Source: Bedellia somnulentella (lineage: Eukaryota; Arthropoda; Insecta; Lepidoptera; Bedelliidae). From it: DNA of 64,000 nucleotides. Shown piece after piece: positions 1-10,696 of this stretch. The stretch is taken from contig OY755177.1 in NCBI GenBank assembly GCA_963576735.1, positions 4,278,001-4,342,000 of the forward strand, in the 5' to 3' direction. Position numbers and translations under genes: made by a program. Every line of letters begins with the position of its first letter. The stretch's first letter is position 1. The notes beneath the pieces are model-generated. The model made no database searches, had not been told where the DNA came from, and worked only from the letters and a program-made list of their open reading frames with translations.

Positions 1-624
1 GACGTGCCAGCCATCGATAATGGCCTGAGCTCGTGCAGTGGCAAGTGTTAGATCAATGATGGTTCTCGATCTCCTAGTTACAAACGTGGGTTCAGCACCA
101 ATATTAATAATATTAAGTTTAGTTGTGAGTAAGTATTCAACAAGATTCTTACCTCTGTTGTTGCTTATCTTCATTCCCCACAGCGGATGATGGGCGTTCG
201 AGTCGGTAGCGACGATGATCTCAAGGTTTTCATCTTCGCAGTAGTCTATCAGTCTTGCTAGATTTTCGGATGGTATCTCCTCATCATCTGGCATGTAGAC
301 TGATGCAATGACCAGCTCTTTTGGGTCTTCGGGAATTGTTAGTTTGATTGTGCATAAATCTCTGGAACAAAATTCCACAAGTGGATGTGCAGTTATGTTA
401 CGCGAAATATAAATACAGGTTCGTGGTTTATCTTGCATAGTACAATGTATAAGCTTACCTCCAAGATTGGAGAGACCGCGGATACGTTCTCCACTGATCC
501 AGGGCTCTTGGATCAGCGTTATCGAAGTATCCTGCGACAACACCCAACGCCGCACTTGAGCCATCGCGGTTTCACTGTGTTGGGTGTTGATTTGCAGGCA
601 GTTGATATTACTGGAGGGTAACAT
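1..624 (-). CDS. Jockey-type LINE ORF2, N-terminal endonuclease part (runs off the left edge)
   Basis: The minus strand is open for 208 codons from an ATG at 624-622 to the window edge. It reads as an apurinic-type (APE) endonuclease, the enzyme that nicks target DNA before target-primed reverse transcription. Visible motifs are LIQEPW with the catalytic Glu near residue 40, the substrate-binding stretch TDSNAHHPLWG at 140-150, and RSRTIIDLTLA at 186-196. The reverse transcriptase should lie left of the window. The ATG overlaps the last 17 bases of ORF1, so the two frames are coupled as is usual in Jockey-clade elements. No stop or frameshift is seen in the visible part, so this copy may be young. 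The motifs are seen directly; the clade is inferred. Confidence 0.85.
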   Translation of the reverse strand, partial: MLPSSNINCLQINTQHSETAMAQVRRWVLSQDTSITLIQEPWISGERIRGLSNLGGKLIHCTMQDKPRTCIYISRNITAHPLVEFCSRDLCTIKLTIPEDPKELVIASVYMPDDEEIPSENLARLIDYCEDENLEIIVATDSNAHHPLWGMKISNNRGKNLVEYLLTTKLNIINIGAEPTFVTRRSRTIIDLTLATARAQAIIDGWHV

Positions 625-2287
625 CGACGGGTGAGGCGCCATCGGAAACCGCGCGTTCCTCCTCCTCAATGTCGAGTGCTTGCATCTTCTCCGCACACTC
701 GGTATACTCTTCTGGAGGGTCTGCCAGCAGAGCCTCCTCCGTCAGTTCCATAACCTCTTGGTCAGGCCGGCCGGAGGAAACCTCTGTCGGAGTCTCCGCT
801 TGCATCGTTGGAGGGCAGAGTTCTTCAGCAACACTAGTGCTGCTTGAAGGCTCCCTCCTCGGTAAGGGATCGCGCCCCGGTGGGTCTCTTAGGAAGCGAC
901 CATTGTTGTGCCGGAACAGTACGTAGATTGTCCCTACAGTGAAGGACAGCCTACGACCCCTCGCCATGATCGCAGGGATCAGGCTTTCCGGCACACTGAA
1001 GATCAGGAAGGTCGTGTTCTCTTGAACGTCGTTCTTGAGAACACGCCACTTCCGGACCTCAGCCCACTTATTCTGCCAGTCCAGCAACTTCCCCACCCTG
1101 CTGCTGTCCTCCCACTTTCCAGGGATGGCTATCCCGCAGCGAATGCGGCGAGGTAGGTCCCTATGTTTCCCTACTTGAAGGCGTTCGCCGGATGGCAAGA
1201 CCGTGCGACCTATAAATTGGCAAAGCCAATTATAGGTATTCACGTTCTTGCACCACAGGCCAAGATAACCTTGCCCCTTAATAGGCTTCCCTTTAAATTC
1301 GAGCGCCTCTTGAGGGACATGTTCAGGCGCTGGAGTTTCACCCTCGCCCAAAACCAAGGAGAAAAATTCCTTAAGGATTTGGTCGAGAATGAAATCCGAG
1401 TCGCTCAGGGATAGATACGCGGTATCTACCCCTGTAATTGCTACCAGCAAGTCGGTCTGTGTGACCTCCGCGTAGCTCCGACACGCAGTGCGCCTGTGAG
1501 AGTTGTCAAGCTTCGGCTTCTTGGGTGCCTCCTCGACTGGAGACATGCTCACATCGAGGTGCACCCTTTTGGCCGTTGCTGTCTTCCCCCCACTGGTGCC
1601 CCGCGGGCCGGAGCCAGCTTTGGTCACAGGGGCAGTCAGATCGCTGTCAGCAGATTTCTCCACTTTTGGCGATCCAGCCGCGTCCTTTTTGGCCGATGCG
1701 CTGGCTTTATTTGCCTGAGCCCTCTTCTTCCTTTCGTAGCCGCTCAGTCTTTTCCTTTTTTTAGATTGTTTCTTCTGACTAACTATCTCCCAAGAGGGAT
1801 CAAATTGATTCTCTAGGGTGACAGCATTGTCAGAAGAAGAAGAAGTTTTGGTTGGCACTGGATTGGCCAAGGCACCAGTAGTTGGGTTGGACGAGTCCTT
1901 ACCGCGTATCGGCACCTTAGGCTTACCAGTGCCAGATTTAGTTGGGGCAGTGGAGGGTCCAGTCATCACTCCTTTGGGTAAACCCTTAGGAGGACAGTCC
2001 GGAGTAGATAGCCCTTTTGCTGAGGCTGGCTCCGAGGGGAGCATCCATACGTCGGAAGATTTCCCGACGGAGTCACTCCCGCTAGGCCCAGCCTCAGCCC
2101 TATTCGTCAAGTCCGTCCGTTGCGCGTCCGTCAGTGAGTCCGTATTCGTAGCTAGGGTCGTTTGGGGATTTGAGTTCTTGCCCCCCCCAGAATACAAGGG
2201 GCAGCCTGTCGCTGACGCGACAGGGAGGGATTCTCGACCCGTGTCGATACCCTCCTGGGGTAGTCTACAATTCTCTTTAAAACTCAT
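608..2287 (-). CDS. Jockey-type LINE ORF1 (gag-like, DUF4780-like)
   Basis: This is an uninterrupted 559-residue protein directly upstream of the endonuclease ORF. Residues 1-165 are rich in Ser, Pro, Thr and Gly and look disordered. A very basic patch, KKQSKKRKR, starts near residue 172 and could be a nuclear or RNA-binding signal. A folded part follows at about 270-480 and contains GIAIPGKW and VLFRHNNGRFLRD. It resembles the DUF4780 domain found in ORF1 of insect non-LTR elements. The C-terminal 80 residues are acidic. No CCHC zinc knuckle is visible. The likely role is binding element RNA as a nucleoprotein. The start is the first ATG of the open frame. The DUF4780 name comes from memory of the family, not from a search. 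Confidence 0.8.
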   Translation of the reverse strand: MSFKENCRLPQEGIDTGRESLPVASATGCPLYSGGGKNSNPQTTLATNTDSLTDAQRTDLTNRAEAGPSGSDSVGKSSDVWMLPSEPASAKGLSTPDCPPKGLPKGVMTGPSTAPTKSGTGKPKVPIRGKDSSNPTTGALANPVPTKTSSSSDNAVTLENQFDPSWEIVSQKKQSKKRKRLSGYERKKRAQANKASASAKKDAAGSPKVEKSADSDLTAPVTKAGSGPRGTSGGKTATAKRVHLDVSMSPVEEAPKKPKLDNSHRRTACRSYAEVTQTDLLVAITGVDTAYLSLSDSDFILDQILKEFFSLVLGEGETPAPEHVPQEALEFKGKPIKGQGYLGLWCKNVNTYNWLCQFIGRTVLPSGERLQVGKHRDLPRRIRCGIAIPGKWEDSSRVGKLLDWQNKWAEVRKWRVLKNDVQENTTFLIFSVPESLIPAIMARGRRLSFTVGTIYVLFRHNNGRFLRDPPGRDPLPRREPSSSTSVAEELCPPTMQAETPTEVSSGRPDQEVMELTEEALLADPPEEYTECAEKMQALDIEEEERAVSDGASPVDVTLQ

Positions 2288-2460
2288 TAGGGGGAAGGGT
2301 TTGGATGAGGGGCTGACGGGAAGCTGTGAATAGGCGCCCTACCCAGTTCCTACCACAGGGAAAAGGTCGGAAGAGAAAAAGATATAGTGTAGAGATATAC
2401 TACAAAAATAAATATGTAATAGCATAAAATAAATAGACAATATTTATAAGAAGTGGAATA
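2288..2460 (-). mobile_element. 5' leader of the Jockey-type LINE
   Basis: This is the non-coding sequence just upstream of ORF1 in the element's own direction. It begins with a GC-rich part next to the ORF1 start and becomes AT-rich towards 2460. No ORF is visible. The boundary between leader and flanking repeat is uncertain. Confidence 0.5.
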
Positions 2461-2690
2461 TATACTTAAACATAATAAAAGCCCTCCGCAATTGGCTACC
2501 TTCGCCACAGGAGTAAGTGGTGCAATCGAACGGGTCCCGTTATTGGCTAGGCATTACCAGGGTGCACGAACGTGGACGTTTGCAGTAGGACGTTTGGTGA
2601 GTGTGCTGGATAGTTCACCCGCTGTCTGAACATACACTGGACCGAAATCCCTCACCTTGCACCCCGAACGTTTATGTTATGTTATGTAAG
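2461..2690 (+). repeat. GC-richer repeat ending in (TTATG)n, SINE-A-like tail
   Basis: This block of about 230 bases is richer in GC than its surroundings. On the plus strand it ends in CGAACGTTTATGTTATGTTATG, the same tail as the SINE-A copies in this window. The body does not match SINE-A. It may be the 3' end of another LINE or SINE, or the 5' end of the adjacent Jockey element inserted at a (TTATG)n tail. Confidence 0.45.
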
Positions 2691-3813
2691 TATTGAAATT
2701 TCATGATTACCGTTCTTATTAGGGAATGTTGAATCAGATATTCAAAATTTTATGTCAGTGATCAATAAAGTGGTTAATATAGGTGATAATGATAAGTAAT
2801 TCTTTCACGGCAATTTTTCTATACTTCATTTTCTTTTAATTGTATTTTGTAATAACCGAAAAGAATACATAATCGAAATTTATTTTTGTTGAGTAATGGT
2901 GAATTTTTCAACACCGAACTACAATTAATACGACATATCAAATATCTCATTAATCGTAATTAGTACAAAGATCAAGACTAAGGCGATATCCGACGCCTAA
3001 ATTCTAGCAGCGGTTTTCGCATACATTGTTAATACTGTGTAATTTGCGCTATTTGCCATCTTGCGAGCGTTATTGCGTCACCATCTGCGACTTCCGTCAT
3101 TTATACGATAATTTGTAGCTTAAGAAACATCAATCTATCCGACCGTACGAGGATTAGACTCTGATGAAACTTTTGCCATTATTTTGTGGTACCTGTTTGA
3201 GACAGCGTACACGGATTTTGTCCCCCAAACATTATTTATGCAAGTGAAGCTACAAGGTGGGAGTTTGATGAAGTTTTGTTTTATTTGTTTATATTTGATC
3301 GAGTTTTTTAAATTTTATTCTATAATGACGTTAAAGTATAGAAATGACTTAATTTTGATACATGATAAATTATTTATAATTATAAAAAAAGACGCTAAAT
3401 CGTATTAATTAACACGCTTTTTTTTATGTGCATGATATATTGTATTGAACCGTATAGTTAAAATAATTCTTTTTTTGTTTCATTTATAAAAAAATAATAT
3501 ATGTTTATTTCTTAATAGTTATTTTTTCTTAGTTTAAATAACTTGTGAGTTATAGAATAGTTTTGTTTTAGTATGTTCCAAAATATGGAAGTTACAAATA
3601 AAAGATTCAGAAATATAAAACGAATTATATCAAAATTTTTCTTCTTGCCACAAAACTAAGTTTCACGATTAGGTGACCAGGTAAGATAGGTACCCATTAA
3701 ACCAAAAATATAATATTTTTTTATAATCTGTAGTTATGGCCATAATTTCCAAACAAAAGGGTAGTCATAGCTTCAGAATTAGAAATCCTCATCAACCTTT
3801 GGAGATAATTTAC
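2691..3813. other. Unannotated AT-rich stretch
   Basis: No recognised gene or repeat is present. A locally GC-richer patch at about 2985-3260 carries an open plus-strand frame from about 3124 to 3408, with the readable piece ETAYTDFVPQTLFMQ. It matches no family I know, and its last third is low-complexity. Confidence 0.3.
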
Positions 3814-4060
3814 ATACATACATACATATACTCACGGCTATAAATCCCTAAAAGGGGTAGCCAGAGCTAAGGAATCAGAAATTCCTCAGCCACTTTTGGA
3901 AGTTGTGTGGGGAAAAGATGATGAAATAAAGTTTGTTGGTGATGGGTCTCCAACCGCATCGCCCAAAAATCCCTCAAAAGCCCCAATACCGTTAGTCGCG
4001 TCTTACGTACACCCACCGGAAGAAATGGGGTAGTGCTATTCTATGCCGACACTACACAAC
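3814..4060 (-). repeat. Repeat B, full-length copy
   Basis: Read on the minus strand it starts with TGTAGTGTCGGC and ends in GGGATTTATAGCCGTGAGTA followed by (TATG)n. It is close to the consensus seen at 50372-50612 and 52793-53041. No tRNA-like promoter is visible, so it is either a headless SINE or an RTE 3' fragment. Confidence 0.75.
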
Positions 4061-5606
4061 TAAATTATATATAGATAATAATAATATATATTATAATAAT
4101 ATATAGGAGATAATTTGTCAGACAGAAATGAGTTGATGGATATTATTTCTCCATAAATTAAATGTATAAAAACACAAATAATTAATACCTAAATTTGATT
4201 GGCTTCCACTTCTATCTTAAGGAATAAAGGTACTAATGTAATAACTGAGCTAAAATTTGATATAAAATAAATCCTGAATTCGATCAAAACACATTTAAGT
4301 GATAACTTTGAAATGATGGGCTTTAGTTTGCGAAGGTCTTTATGGATTTGCCATTTTGATAAAGAGTCCCTTTAAACTTTGAAGAGCTGTCAAACTAAAT
4401 AACCATTTCGTGAGCTGCTGGGATTACGGTAAATAGATAGAGAAATGGCATCGATGGGTCTTTACTTTTGCGCCACCCAGTACATCCGTATTTTATAATA
4501 AATATGAAGTTAACCTAAAACTAAGTACAAAGTTGTTACTTGTATATCACACTAGATCAACGATATGTTTAATATTATCAAGATATAAATAAGATCCTAG
4601 ATTAAGCAAAATCCTAATCTTCAGACCGAGAAGCTAGTCAACTATCCATTCGGCGATGGACGTTGTCAAACTCCCACAAGGTATCATTTATTTCACCATT
4701 TTTCTTACTTGCATTGAGGACTTGGCACCGCATTAACTAATTTTTCCTTCTTTGGTTGCAAATAACTGTTTTTAAATAAAAGTTACATTTTTTATATTTT
4801 TAAAGAAAATATATATAAAGATTTAATACGATACAAACATTTCATATAATTAAACTATCACTACACAATAAATGAAATTGAGTGAAAATAGCGCCATAGT
4901 TACAAAAGCGCTTGTATTAATCGCGAGACTGAATATTTCGTTCACTTGCTGAATAACTAACAAGAAGCGCTCTGTGCCAACAGTGAGTTTACATGGAATG
5001 CAATTCAATATCAAGATATTATTTTCAGAATATTGTAGATACGACATACAAGCTTTGTCTTTAAAATCTAATATATTTTTTATCAAATTCGGCATTTGAA
5101 CTCTATCTATATACCAAAAACTGTTAAGCATATTTAAAATTATGATTATTTTGCATACATATATCGTATTGTTACATACGTAGATCGTATTGTTGCATTG
5201 TAAAAAAGCTACGACTCAAATAGTAAATTGTAAGGTACAAATTCAATTTTCCCACTCCAAAACAACTTTCAGCTAAACCAACCTGAAATGTAATACGATT
5301 TAACATAATAAATTCTTAAAGTAAAACTCAGTTTGTGTATAAATCAAACCTTATATAAGCTTCTTTTTGCATCATAATACTTTCCCATATTTCATAATCT
5401 TTCGTAAAAGTTCAAACAAAAAATATTAGATAGGCATACCATCATAATTTAAGGTATAACTGCAAGATTTTGCAGAAATTTAAATGGTCTTAGATACTTA
5501 AAGATTTTTATTCATATTCAATAAATTAACATATATTTACACATTTAACTATATATACAGGTAAAAAATAAAATAAAATTATAATATATGAAAAACCTAA
5601 CCTACA
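4061..5606. other. AT-rich intergenic stretch and LINE 3' flank
   Basis: No supported gene is seen. A 93-codon hydrophobic minus-strand frame at 4850-5131 is described among the rejected items. The last 80 bases are the 3' untranslated end of the RLE-type LINE. Confidence 0.3.
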
Positions 5607-7988
5607 TTAAATTATATAAAAAATACTCTCGAAATCGCTGCCGCCTGGTGGCAGGGTTCCGAGAAGGCTGGCTGCATTACCCCTTTGAATCGCTAAGCTG
5701 ATTCTTTGAGCGAAGAATGCGCCAGCCCTCGAATCTCCGCATTTCTCGATCAGGCGCGTCGAAATTTCTTTGAAAAAACGACGCGCATCTGGGCCCCACG
5801 GACCGAGAGTCTCTACAGCAAAAGCTGAGAAGTAATGCTCCTCAGCTAAATTGCTATATTTGCGCCTCTTCAGACCCTCAGCTTCAGCTGCCGCAGTGCC
5901 AGCTTTAGATGCAGACCCCGACAAATGAGACGGCGCTAGCGTGTCGACGCAGGTAGCGTCCCACACCAGCGTCCTCCCATTCTTCCATGGAATCAATGAC
6001 ATTCCGTCTGGTCTCTTACCATCGTCCCGCAGCAAACCTGATGGCTCCAGGATTGCTGGTATGTTGACAGTGGTAAGGGCCCGTCTGATAACATCATTGA
6101 TTGCAGCATGGCGAGGTATGCGACCAGCACTACGACGACATGATAATCCATGGTGCCCCAACTGATCGACAAATACTCCACAGCGGCACCGATGTCTCTC
6201 ATTTATTTTGGTGCCCAATCGCAGACCCACAGCTAAAGAAAAGGAGCCTCTGTCTAGCAATGTGCCGAGGTTGCTCGATGGTAATGCTCTCAACCAATGC
6301 CCAGAATCTGGCTCACACGAAGCCAAGAGACGCGCCCGCTCCGCCAAGTCAAGAGCTGAACTAAGAAGATTTGCTTGAACTTGACAGCAGAGGGGCTCGT
6401 CCCATTGCCTCTGAGATGCCAGACTGATGGGAACATTGACAGTAGGACCAACTATATCCATCCAAACTTTCTTAGCATCTGTGAGATCGATGATCTCTGC
6501 CGAACTTAAAGCTTTACTAATGATGCTTAAGAAAAGATTGTAATTGGCAAAACCAGATGACAAGAAAGCTGGTAAGGCTATACTTGAAACGCTGCGGATG
6601 CCAATACCACCGTACCGTATTGGGAGCGTGGCTTGTGTCCAGCAGCGTTCATTTAAGGAAATGTTGAGAATTTTGATCAAAGTGTTTTTAATCACGTTGT
6701 CTATGTCCGAAAGGACTGAGATTTGCCTCCATAAACCAGAACATCTCAGTTCATAAGTAAATTTTGGAACAAACAAACAATACTTTATTATTGTATATGC
6801 TACATGAGGGTTAAGTTGTGCCAATAAAGAAGATGATTCCTGAAATTTAGATTTTTTTTCTGCTATAAATTTTGGAATAGAATCATCCAGAACTGGGGCA
6901 CCTAGGAGGCGAAGCGAAGCCGAATTTAAAATTTTGATACCTGGGGCTAATGAATTGAATTTTGATTGCATTTCTGTAACAGTTTCTTTGTTTAAATCGG
7001 GGCCAAAATACAGTTCACACTTTTCATAATTCAAATCTAGACCAATTTTTTTGAATTCTTCTATTATTGTTTTCAAATCGTTTATAACTTGTTTTGCCTC
7101 GCCTCCAATGGTGCCGTCATCCAGGTACCACACATTAAACTTGGAGGCTAAGTTTTTGATGTGTGGGTGTATAGCCAAACTGAATATAGCTGGGCCCAGA
7201 GGGTCACCTTGCTGGCAACCGACACATGAATTTAATAATTTTCCACGGTAGATCAATTTAGTAGGTTTGCTATAGCATTGCCAAAGGTAATTGTATAAAG
7301 CTGGAGTTTGTTCTTTGACTGCAGCCAGCAAGGCGGCTCTATCAACTGAGTTGAAAGCATTCTTTACATCCACTTTCAACAGAACGTCACTTCGGCAATG
7401 CTGCAGGAAAGCACGAACACTGTGAATAGCTGCTTCACAACCGCCGCTGGTTCCGAAACCTAGTTGAACAGGTTGGAAGTAGTTTTTTATGTCCGTTACA
7501 TGCTTACAGCATATTTTGGATACCAGCCGACGGATAGTGTTTCCCACAGCGATTGGCCTGATACCTCCGTCTTTCTTTTTCAAAGCACACAGACTCGCCC
7601 CGTATAAAAGATCTGTGATGGTTTGAGATACTTTACCACTCAGGCAGAGATTAACTAAATGCGTTATCTCATCCAAAAGAATTCTGCCGGCTTGCCCGAC
7701 GGAAACACTCAATAAATCTTTGAAATTCTGAGGAGTCAGTCCATCGAGGCCGCCAGCAGAACCGTTTCTGAAAGAAGATATAGCAATGAGAACCTCGGCT
7801 GGAGTGGCTTCTGGTGGGTGAGCGGTATAATCGGGAGCATCAGGCGTCCTGGACATCTCTGATGAGAGTGGATGTTTTGCTCTCAAAGACTCCAAAGTCT
7901 CTTGGTCATCAGGGGCCACAGCGTCGCTTGAAAAAAGCATTTGTGCAGCCCCTTTTATGTCCCCATCTCCTAATTTAGTCTCAATTTT
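5607..7988 (-). CDS. RLE-type (R2-superfamily-like) LINE reverse transcriptase, 5'-truncated
   Basis: A 777-residue open frame starts at the ATG at 7940, and the same frame is open upstream to a stop at 7991-7989 (KLGDGDIKGAAQ precedes the Met), so the element is 5'-truncated. The reverse transcriptase motifs are LLKVDVKNAFNSV (residues 187-199), QQGDPLGP (243-250) and the catalytic WYLDDG (271-276). After the thumb region come a Cys/His motif, CRCGVFVDQLGHHGLSC (585-601), and a restriction-like endonuclease signature, KRPDG then LVWD (642-661). This endonuclease replaces the N-terminal APE domain of most LINEs and is known from R2, NeSL and related clades. All catalytic residues look intact and there is no internal stop, so the copy is recent. 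The exact clade cannot be settled by eye. Confidence 0.85.
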   Translation of the reverse strand, partial: KIETKLGDGDIKGAAQMLFSSDAVAPDDQETLESLRAKHPLSSEMSRTPDAPDYTAHPPEATPAEVLIAISSFRNGSAGGLDGLTPQNFKDLLSVSVGQAGRILLDEITHLVNLCLSGKVSQTITDLLYGASLCALKKKDGGIRPIAVGNTIRRLVSKICCKHVTDIKNYFQPVQLGFGTSGGCEAAIHSVRAFLQHCRSDVLLKVDVKNAFNSVDRAALLAAVKEQTPALYNYLWQCYSKPTKLIYRGKLLNSCVGCQQGDPLGPAIFSLAIHPHIKNLASKFNVWYLDDGTIGGEAKQVINDLKTIIEEFKKIGLDLNYEKCELYFGPDLNKETVTEMQSKFNSLAPGIKILNSASLRLLGAPVLDDSIPKFIAEKKSKFQESSSLLAQLNPHVAYTIIKYCLFVPKFTYELRCSGLWRQISVLSDIDNVIKNTLIKILNISLNERCWTQATLPIRYGGIGIRSVSSIALPAFLSSGFANYNLFLSIISKALSSAEIIDLTDAKKVWMDIVGPTVNVPISLASQRQWDEPLCCQVQANLLSSALDLAERARLLASCEPDSGHWLRALPSSNLGTLLDRGSFSLAVGLRLGTKINERHRCRCGVFVDQLGHHGLSCRRSAGRIPRHAAINDVIRRALTTVNIPAILEPSGLLRDDGKRPDGMSLIPWKNGRTLVWDATCVDTLAPSHLSGSASKAGTAAAEAEGLKRRKYSNLAEEHYFSAFAVETLGPWGPDARRFFKEISTRLIEKCGDSRAGAFFAQRISLAIQRGNAASLLGTLPPGGSDFESIFYII

Positions 7989-8442
7989 TTAAATATTATA
8001 ATTAATATTTTTATTGGTAATTAATTTTGAATTTTGAAGTATAGGCTCTGGAATCGGATACACACATTTGCTCTTTATTTTGTGTGTCAGTGATATATTT
8101 CGATCCTTTTCATTTCTATTTATAGCTAAAACTGCATATGAAAAACCGAAAAAACTTTGCCAACTTTCAAAATCATTATTTTCAATTGATTTTATTATTT
8201 TATTACTATAGTATATATATATAGAAAGATAAATAAAATTGCTCTGCACATCAAATAGTACTGCCTTTGCTTTTCCCATCCTACAGAGTTGCCGGGCGAA
8301 TTGACTTAAACTTTGGGACCTTTGAAAGGCGGGCCATGTGATTAAAATCAGTCACCAATATCCTCTTAGATCCCAATAATTACTGAGGATTTATTCTTTG
8401 ATTTCTGAGCTCTGTTACACATAGTTAGGATTCTAACCATCA
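7989..8442. other. Unannotated stretch between the LINE and a SINE
   Basis: The sequence is AT-rich to about 8280 and then of mixed composition. I see no gene or recognised repeat in it. Confidence 0.3.
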
Positions 8443-8810
8443 ATAACATAACATAACATAAACGTTCACGCCGAATATCCCCGAAGGAGTTGGCAGAGGT
8501 ACTAATACTTCTGAACATCACGTGACTTTGTCACCTGGTGTTCAGAGTACCCAAGTTTTGCATGGACAGTGTACTCACGTGATAGGGGGCAGGCCTATCG
8601 CCGTTTTGTACGAATACACTGTCACATGACTAAGTACAACTCAGCCATGTGGGTTTCCTCACGATGTTTTCCCTCACCGTTAACAACCATGATAAATTAA
8701 CCACACATATGTCTTTAGAAAAGACAAATTGGTGTAGGCCCGACCAAGGATTTGAACACTAGTCGTTTGCACGATAACCTAGTGTTCTACCCACTGGGCT
8801 ATCACGGTTG
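8443..8810 (-). repeat. SINE-A, full-length copy
   Basis: On the minus strand it opens with a tRNA-like head (CAACCGTGATAGCCCAGTGG as A box, then a TGTTCAAATCC-type B box). It ends in the CCCC/GGGG hairpin, GGCGTGAACGTT and (TTATG)n. The flanks CTAACCATC and CTACCATC may be an imperfect target duplication. Confidence 0.85.
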
Positions 8811-10311
8811 CTACCATCCATAAACCATCAAATAAACGTATTATGTAACAGTATCCACACTTGTATTTCTTCTGATTCCTATAAGGAAAAGTAACATCGG
8901 CAAAGAATAAACACAAATACAATTGGCCCAATCCCTCTCCAGGAATAAAAACACGATACTCGCAATAAAATAAACGGTCAACATCGACTAATGAGTTAGA
9001 CAAATTACTCTTCTTGCTCCTTATTACAACGAAATGATATTTACTTATATTCTCTTCATATTTCTAGGAGGAAAATGTTTGTCTCTTCACCGGATCAAAT
9101 AGTTTCAGCAATAACAAGTATATAAGCAGACTTGTATCTCTTTCGCAAACGTGATATCAAATCACCAACACTTATATGGATGTTATCGAAAAAAATATAT
9201 ACATTGAATTAAAATTCTCAGCGACTCTTATCTATTGTGAAACTGTTTAAGTAAATACATACAGACGAGAAGGTTATTATTATCAAATAATCAAGGGGTG
9301 TATGCGGCAGTCTTTCTTTCATACAGATATCATAATTAAAAAAACAAAAAGCTGTAGATTTCTATCCTTCCTCTGTGGTAGGCTTCCAACTAAAGCACCA
9401 GATGTCTCATATGTTTTAAGCAACATCCACGGAAAGAAAAAGGTATAATAATAAAATGAAATTTGAGTTTGTAAGAAATTTAATCCTTTATTCAGTATAG
9501 TCCTTCTTCGCAGAAACAAGCGATTACTTGGCAATTGGCTTAAACTTAACATTCCAGTTCCTTATTCTTTGAAAATACAGGGATAACTTCATTTCCTGTA
9601 ATGCTGTGATATTTACTTTACATAGCATCTATGTAATAGTTTCTATGAAATTGTTTATTTGTAATAGATCAATATTCCAAAAGCAACCTCTTCGTGTAAT
9701 TATTATGTTTACGTAAATATATACGTATATATATTTGCACATATATAATATATATAAATATATTATATATGTGCAAAAAGAGACTGAGAAACTTCTTGTT
9801 GGTAAAGTTGGTTGATTGGAAAATATTGTCAATTGCTTCTGAAACGCTAAAAAAGAAAAGTTTGTCTTATTAATTATTGATGATGCTTTAATCTGATTGT
9901 TTTAATTGTTATGAGTAAAAAAGCAGCAACTGTTTCACGTGTAACTAACAAATTTTAGTATAAATATTAATCGAAGTGTCCTGAAAGCTTAATTATTGTT
10001 CAGACCCTTCAAAAAGTTTCATTCCGGTATCAATTATACCTACCCAAATGTTTTTATAGCAAAACGGTGTAAAGACTTTAGGGACGTAATCATTTAAAGT
10101 GTTCGAATCACAACAAAAACAAAACTAAATGGTTCTCAGTTTTTGGTTTCAAATAGGCAAATGGCTTCAACCTTCATGTTCCGAAAGGAACGAATATTTA
10201 CCATAGTGGTTTCTTCCTAGAGCCAATTTTTTATCGGAAAAATAAATGAACGGTTTTTTCGTTCAGCTAAATATACTCTAATATGTCTATAGTATAAATA
10301 TTAATAAATAA
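8811..10311. other. AT-rich intergenic stretch
   Basis: No gene can be supported. The short minus-strand frames at 8779-9003, 9319-9552 and 9629-9832 lack family features. The only structure I note is the palindrome at 9734-9777. Confidence 0.3.
9734..9777. repeat. Perfect 20-bp inverted repeat with 4-base loop
   Basis: The arms start TTTGCACATATATAATATAT and are exact reverse complements, separated by ATAA. The sequence could extrude a cruciform or, if transcribed, form a hairpin. Adjacent bases are alternating TA, so slippage is the simplest origin. Confidence 0.8.
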
Positions 10312-10429
10312 ATAAACATACTTACGGCTTTTGAGTTAGAAATTCGTCAGCCACTGCTGGAAGTTGAGTGAATATAAGATAATAAAATAAAAAATGCTTG
10401 GTGACAGGACTCCAACCACATAACCAAAC
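10312..10429 (-). repeat. Repeat B, partial and diverged
   Basis: This is the tail half of repeat B in minus orientation. It keeps the CGTAAGTA-type tail and the AGTGGCTGA core, then decays. Confidence 0.5.
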
Positions 10430-10696
10430 AATTACTATGATTCTATGTAATACTGTGCAAGTTTTTAAGCTAGACGAATCAAGTTACAATGAGTATGTAA
10501 AAATATTGTATGTAAAAAACTGATAAATCTCTGAAATTTTCGGTCGTAAAAATGGTATGCAAAATCCTGAGTAAGTGAAAGAAAGGACATAGAGTAAAAA
10601 ATCTACACATTTGTAGGGTTTTAAATATAAATCTACCCTTTTTTCCTTTTTACGACAATATATAAACGAAACTAAATTATAAATTATTCAATTACT

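Noticed and set aside
3124..3408. Open plus-strand frame with the readable piece ETAYTDFVPQTLFMQ
   Set aside because: The last third is low-complexity, no start or splice signals are convincing, and no family is recognised.
4850..5131. 93-codon hydrophobic minus-strand ORF that looks faintly like a chemoreceptor C-terminus
   Set aside because: No diagnostic receptor motif, no clear splice context and very AT-rich composition.
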